A DNA stretch of 64,000 nucleotides. Source: Daphnia pulex. Taxonomy: Eukaryota > Arthropoda > Branchiopoda > Diplostraca > Daphniidae. Both the position numbers and the translations under genes were made by a program. Below the pieces are notes generated by a model, which was not told the DNA's origin, did not search any database, and worked only from the letters and a program-made list of their open reading frames with translations. Position 1 is the stretch's first letter; each line of letters begins with the position of its first letter. The stretch covers positions 9,238,001 through 9,302,000 of the forward strand of contig NC_060024.1 of assembly GCF_021134715.1 (NCBI RefSeq). Reading direction: 5' to 3'. Below are positions 62,833 through 64,000 of the stretch, piece by piece.

Positions 62833-64000
62833 CTGTTGCTGCTGCAGTTGCTGTTGTTCCATCGCTAGTTTCCGAGCAGCTAACTGTTGCTGTTGCTGTT
62901 GATTCAGCATTTGTTGGTTCACATTGACCATTTGTCCGGCATTCGGTGCTGTTTTATAAACAAACAAGTGTTATCAAATGTTCCAAGAAGTGCTTATAAA
63001 ACTAATCTAGATAAATCTTAGCATTATCAGATGTGAAATTTTATTCATAGAAGGACTCGAAGTATAAATTCGTGTTTGCGAATTTCAACCGATTCGACTT
63101 CTAGTTTATCCGTTCATAAATTCATCATTTGGCCCGAAATATTCTTTAGTCAATTGTCATTGAAAAATATAAATAACTAAAAAAGAAACCCTGAATAGAT
63201 TACAGTTTCCCATGTAAACACATCCCTACTTAAAACGACAGCAAAGACTTTGTCTAAGCAATGCATATAAAATAAATTCATAAAAAATTGTATACCTTGC
63301 CCTTGATTCAACTGATTTACTAAATTCTGTGGACCAACAAATGAAGCCCGGACGTTCTGTTGTTGTAATTGTTGCTGTTGGGGATTGATGATCATTTGGC
63401 CAGCAGTCTGTGATTGTTGTGGCACTTGAAGTTGGACTTGAGCTTGGGCCTGTTGAATGGGGTTGGCTGACATCGGCATCGTCATTGGCTGTTGATGTTG
63501 GAGAACAGAACTCTGGAGTGGATTCTGGTTGCTTGGTAAAGCATTTTGATTCAACACTTGAGGGACTTGTTGCTGATTTTGAAGCATAGCTTGTTGTTGT
63601 TGTTGCTGCTGCTGCTGTTGTTGTTGTTGCTGCTGCTGTTGTTGCTGCTGCTGCTGAAGAGGATTTTGCATTGCTTGCGGCATTTGAATTTGAGACGGTT
63701 GGCGCACTTGATTTGTGGCTTGCATTTGTGCCGGCAAGGTTTGCTGTGTTTGCTGTTGATTTGGCAATTGCTGTCCTTGATTTGGACTTGTCCATCGTGG
63801 ATTAGGTGCCCGAATGCGAACTCCACCATCTGCAGCCATCATAGGAGGTACCGTATTAACAATCGTGACATTAGGCGCAGACGTAGGTCCAGTGACATTA
63901 ATTCCTGTAAACAAAGGATAGGATTTTAATGAAAGGGTTAGGCAATTTTTTAAACGAAGTTCTACCAAACGGGACTGGAGGTCTTTGTTGCGGTTGATTC
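60805..64000 (-). CDS. MED25: Mediator subunit MED25, 5' part missing
   Basis: Eight exons, the first cut by the window edge: 63966-64000, 63296-63904, 62468-62948, 62231-62393, 61982-62158, 61562-61912, 60994-61415, 60805-60934 (788 residues visible). The ACID domain, which binds transcriptional activators, is spread over three exons: [16 protein letters not shown], then [14 protein letters not shown] and [17 protein letters not shown], then [26 protein letters not shown] and FVDRIRKVI. Glutamine-rich stretches surround it, with long CAG/CAA tracts at 63595-63658 and 62770-62850. After the ACID domain, [13 protein letters not shown] gives an LxxLL nuclear-receptor box, as in human MED25, and the protein ends DNLSLADLL. 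The N-terminal von Willebrand A domain that docks MED25 to Mediator should lie beyond 64000. The rest is far more Q-rich than the human protein. Confidence 0.93.

Noticed and set aside
1-64000. CRISPR arrays, rRNA, tRNA or intact transposons
   Set aside because: None seen on reading; the only regular repeats are coding 69-base units, Gln codon tracts and microsatellites. tRNAs were searched only by eye, so a scan with tRNAscan-SE could still find one.

Overview
The window is eukaryotic: spliced genes with short GT-AG introns (many of 60-120 bases), TATA and initiator motifs, poly(A) signals, and no operons. The gene set (Klarsicht-type KASH protein, furin-cleaved zona pellucida protein, gustatory-receptor-like seven-helix protein, secreted Tyr/Pro/Thr repeat proteins) points to an arthropod. 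A branchiopod crustacean such as Daphnia is my best inference, but no search was possible. Gene models were built by hand from open frames, splice sites and reading-phase continuity.

Layout: 1-7955 has no convincing gene apart from one candidate exon. 7956-26402 (minus) is a 15-coding-exon KASH gene with two introns over 4 kb. 28175-30475 (minus) is a HURP/DLGAP5-type spindle protein. 31826-32910 (plus) is a secreted arginine-type mono-ADP-ribosyltransferase. 34418-35044 (minus) is prefoldin subunit 2. 35415-46873 is a tandem segmental duplication. Each unit holds an aurora kinase (plus) convergent with a secreted tyrosine-rich 69-bp-repeat protein (minus). 47578-52827 (minus) is a ZP-domain transmembrane protein. 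53938-55093 (minus) may be a very small membrane protein. 55617-58372 (plus) is a 15-exon gustatory-receptor-like gene. Behind it lies an inverted, intron-containing aurora fossil. 60044-60491 (plus) is RpL31, and 60805-64000 (minus) is the 3' part of MED25.

Functional threads: the HURP-like gene and the two aurora genes are mitotic spindle genes within about 12 kb, and HURP proteins are known aurora-A substrates in other animals. The ZP protein and the two repeat proteins are probably apical or cuticular extracellular-matrix components. MED25 and RpL31 are housekeeping genes arranged tail to tail. The most unusual parts are the aurora/repeat-protein duplication, with uneven divergence and a third broken aurora copy elsewhere, and the secreted ADP-ribosyltransferase.
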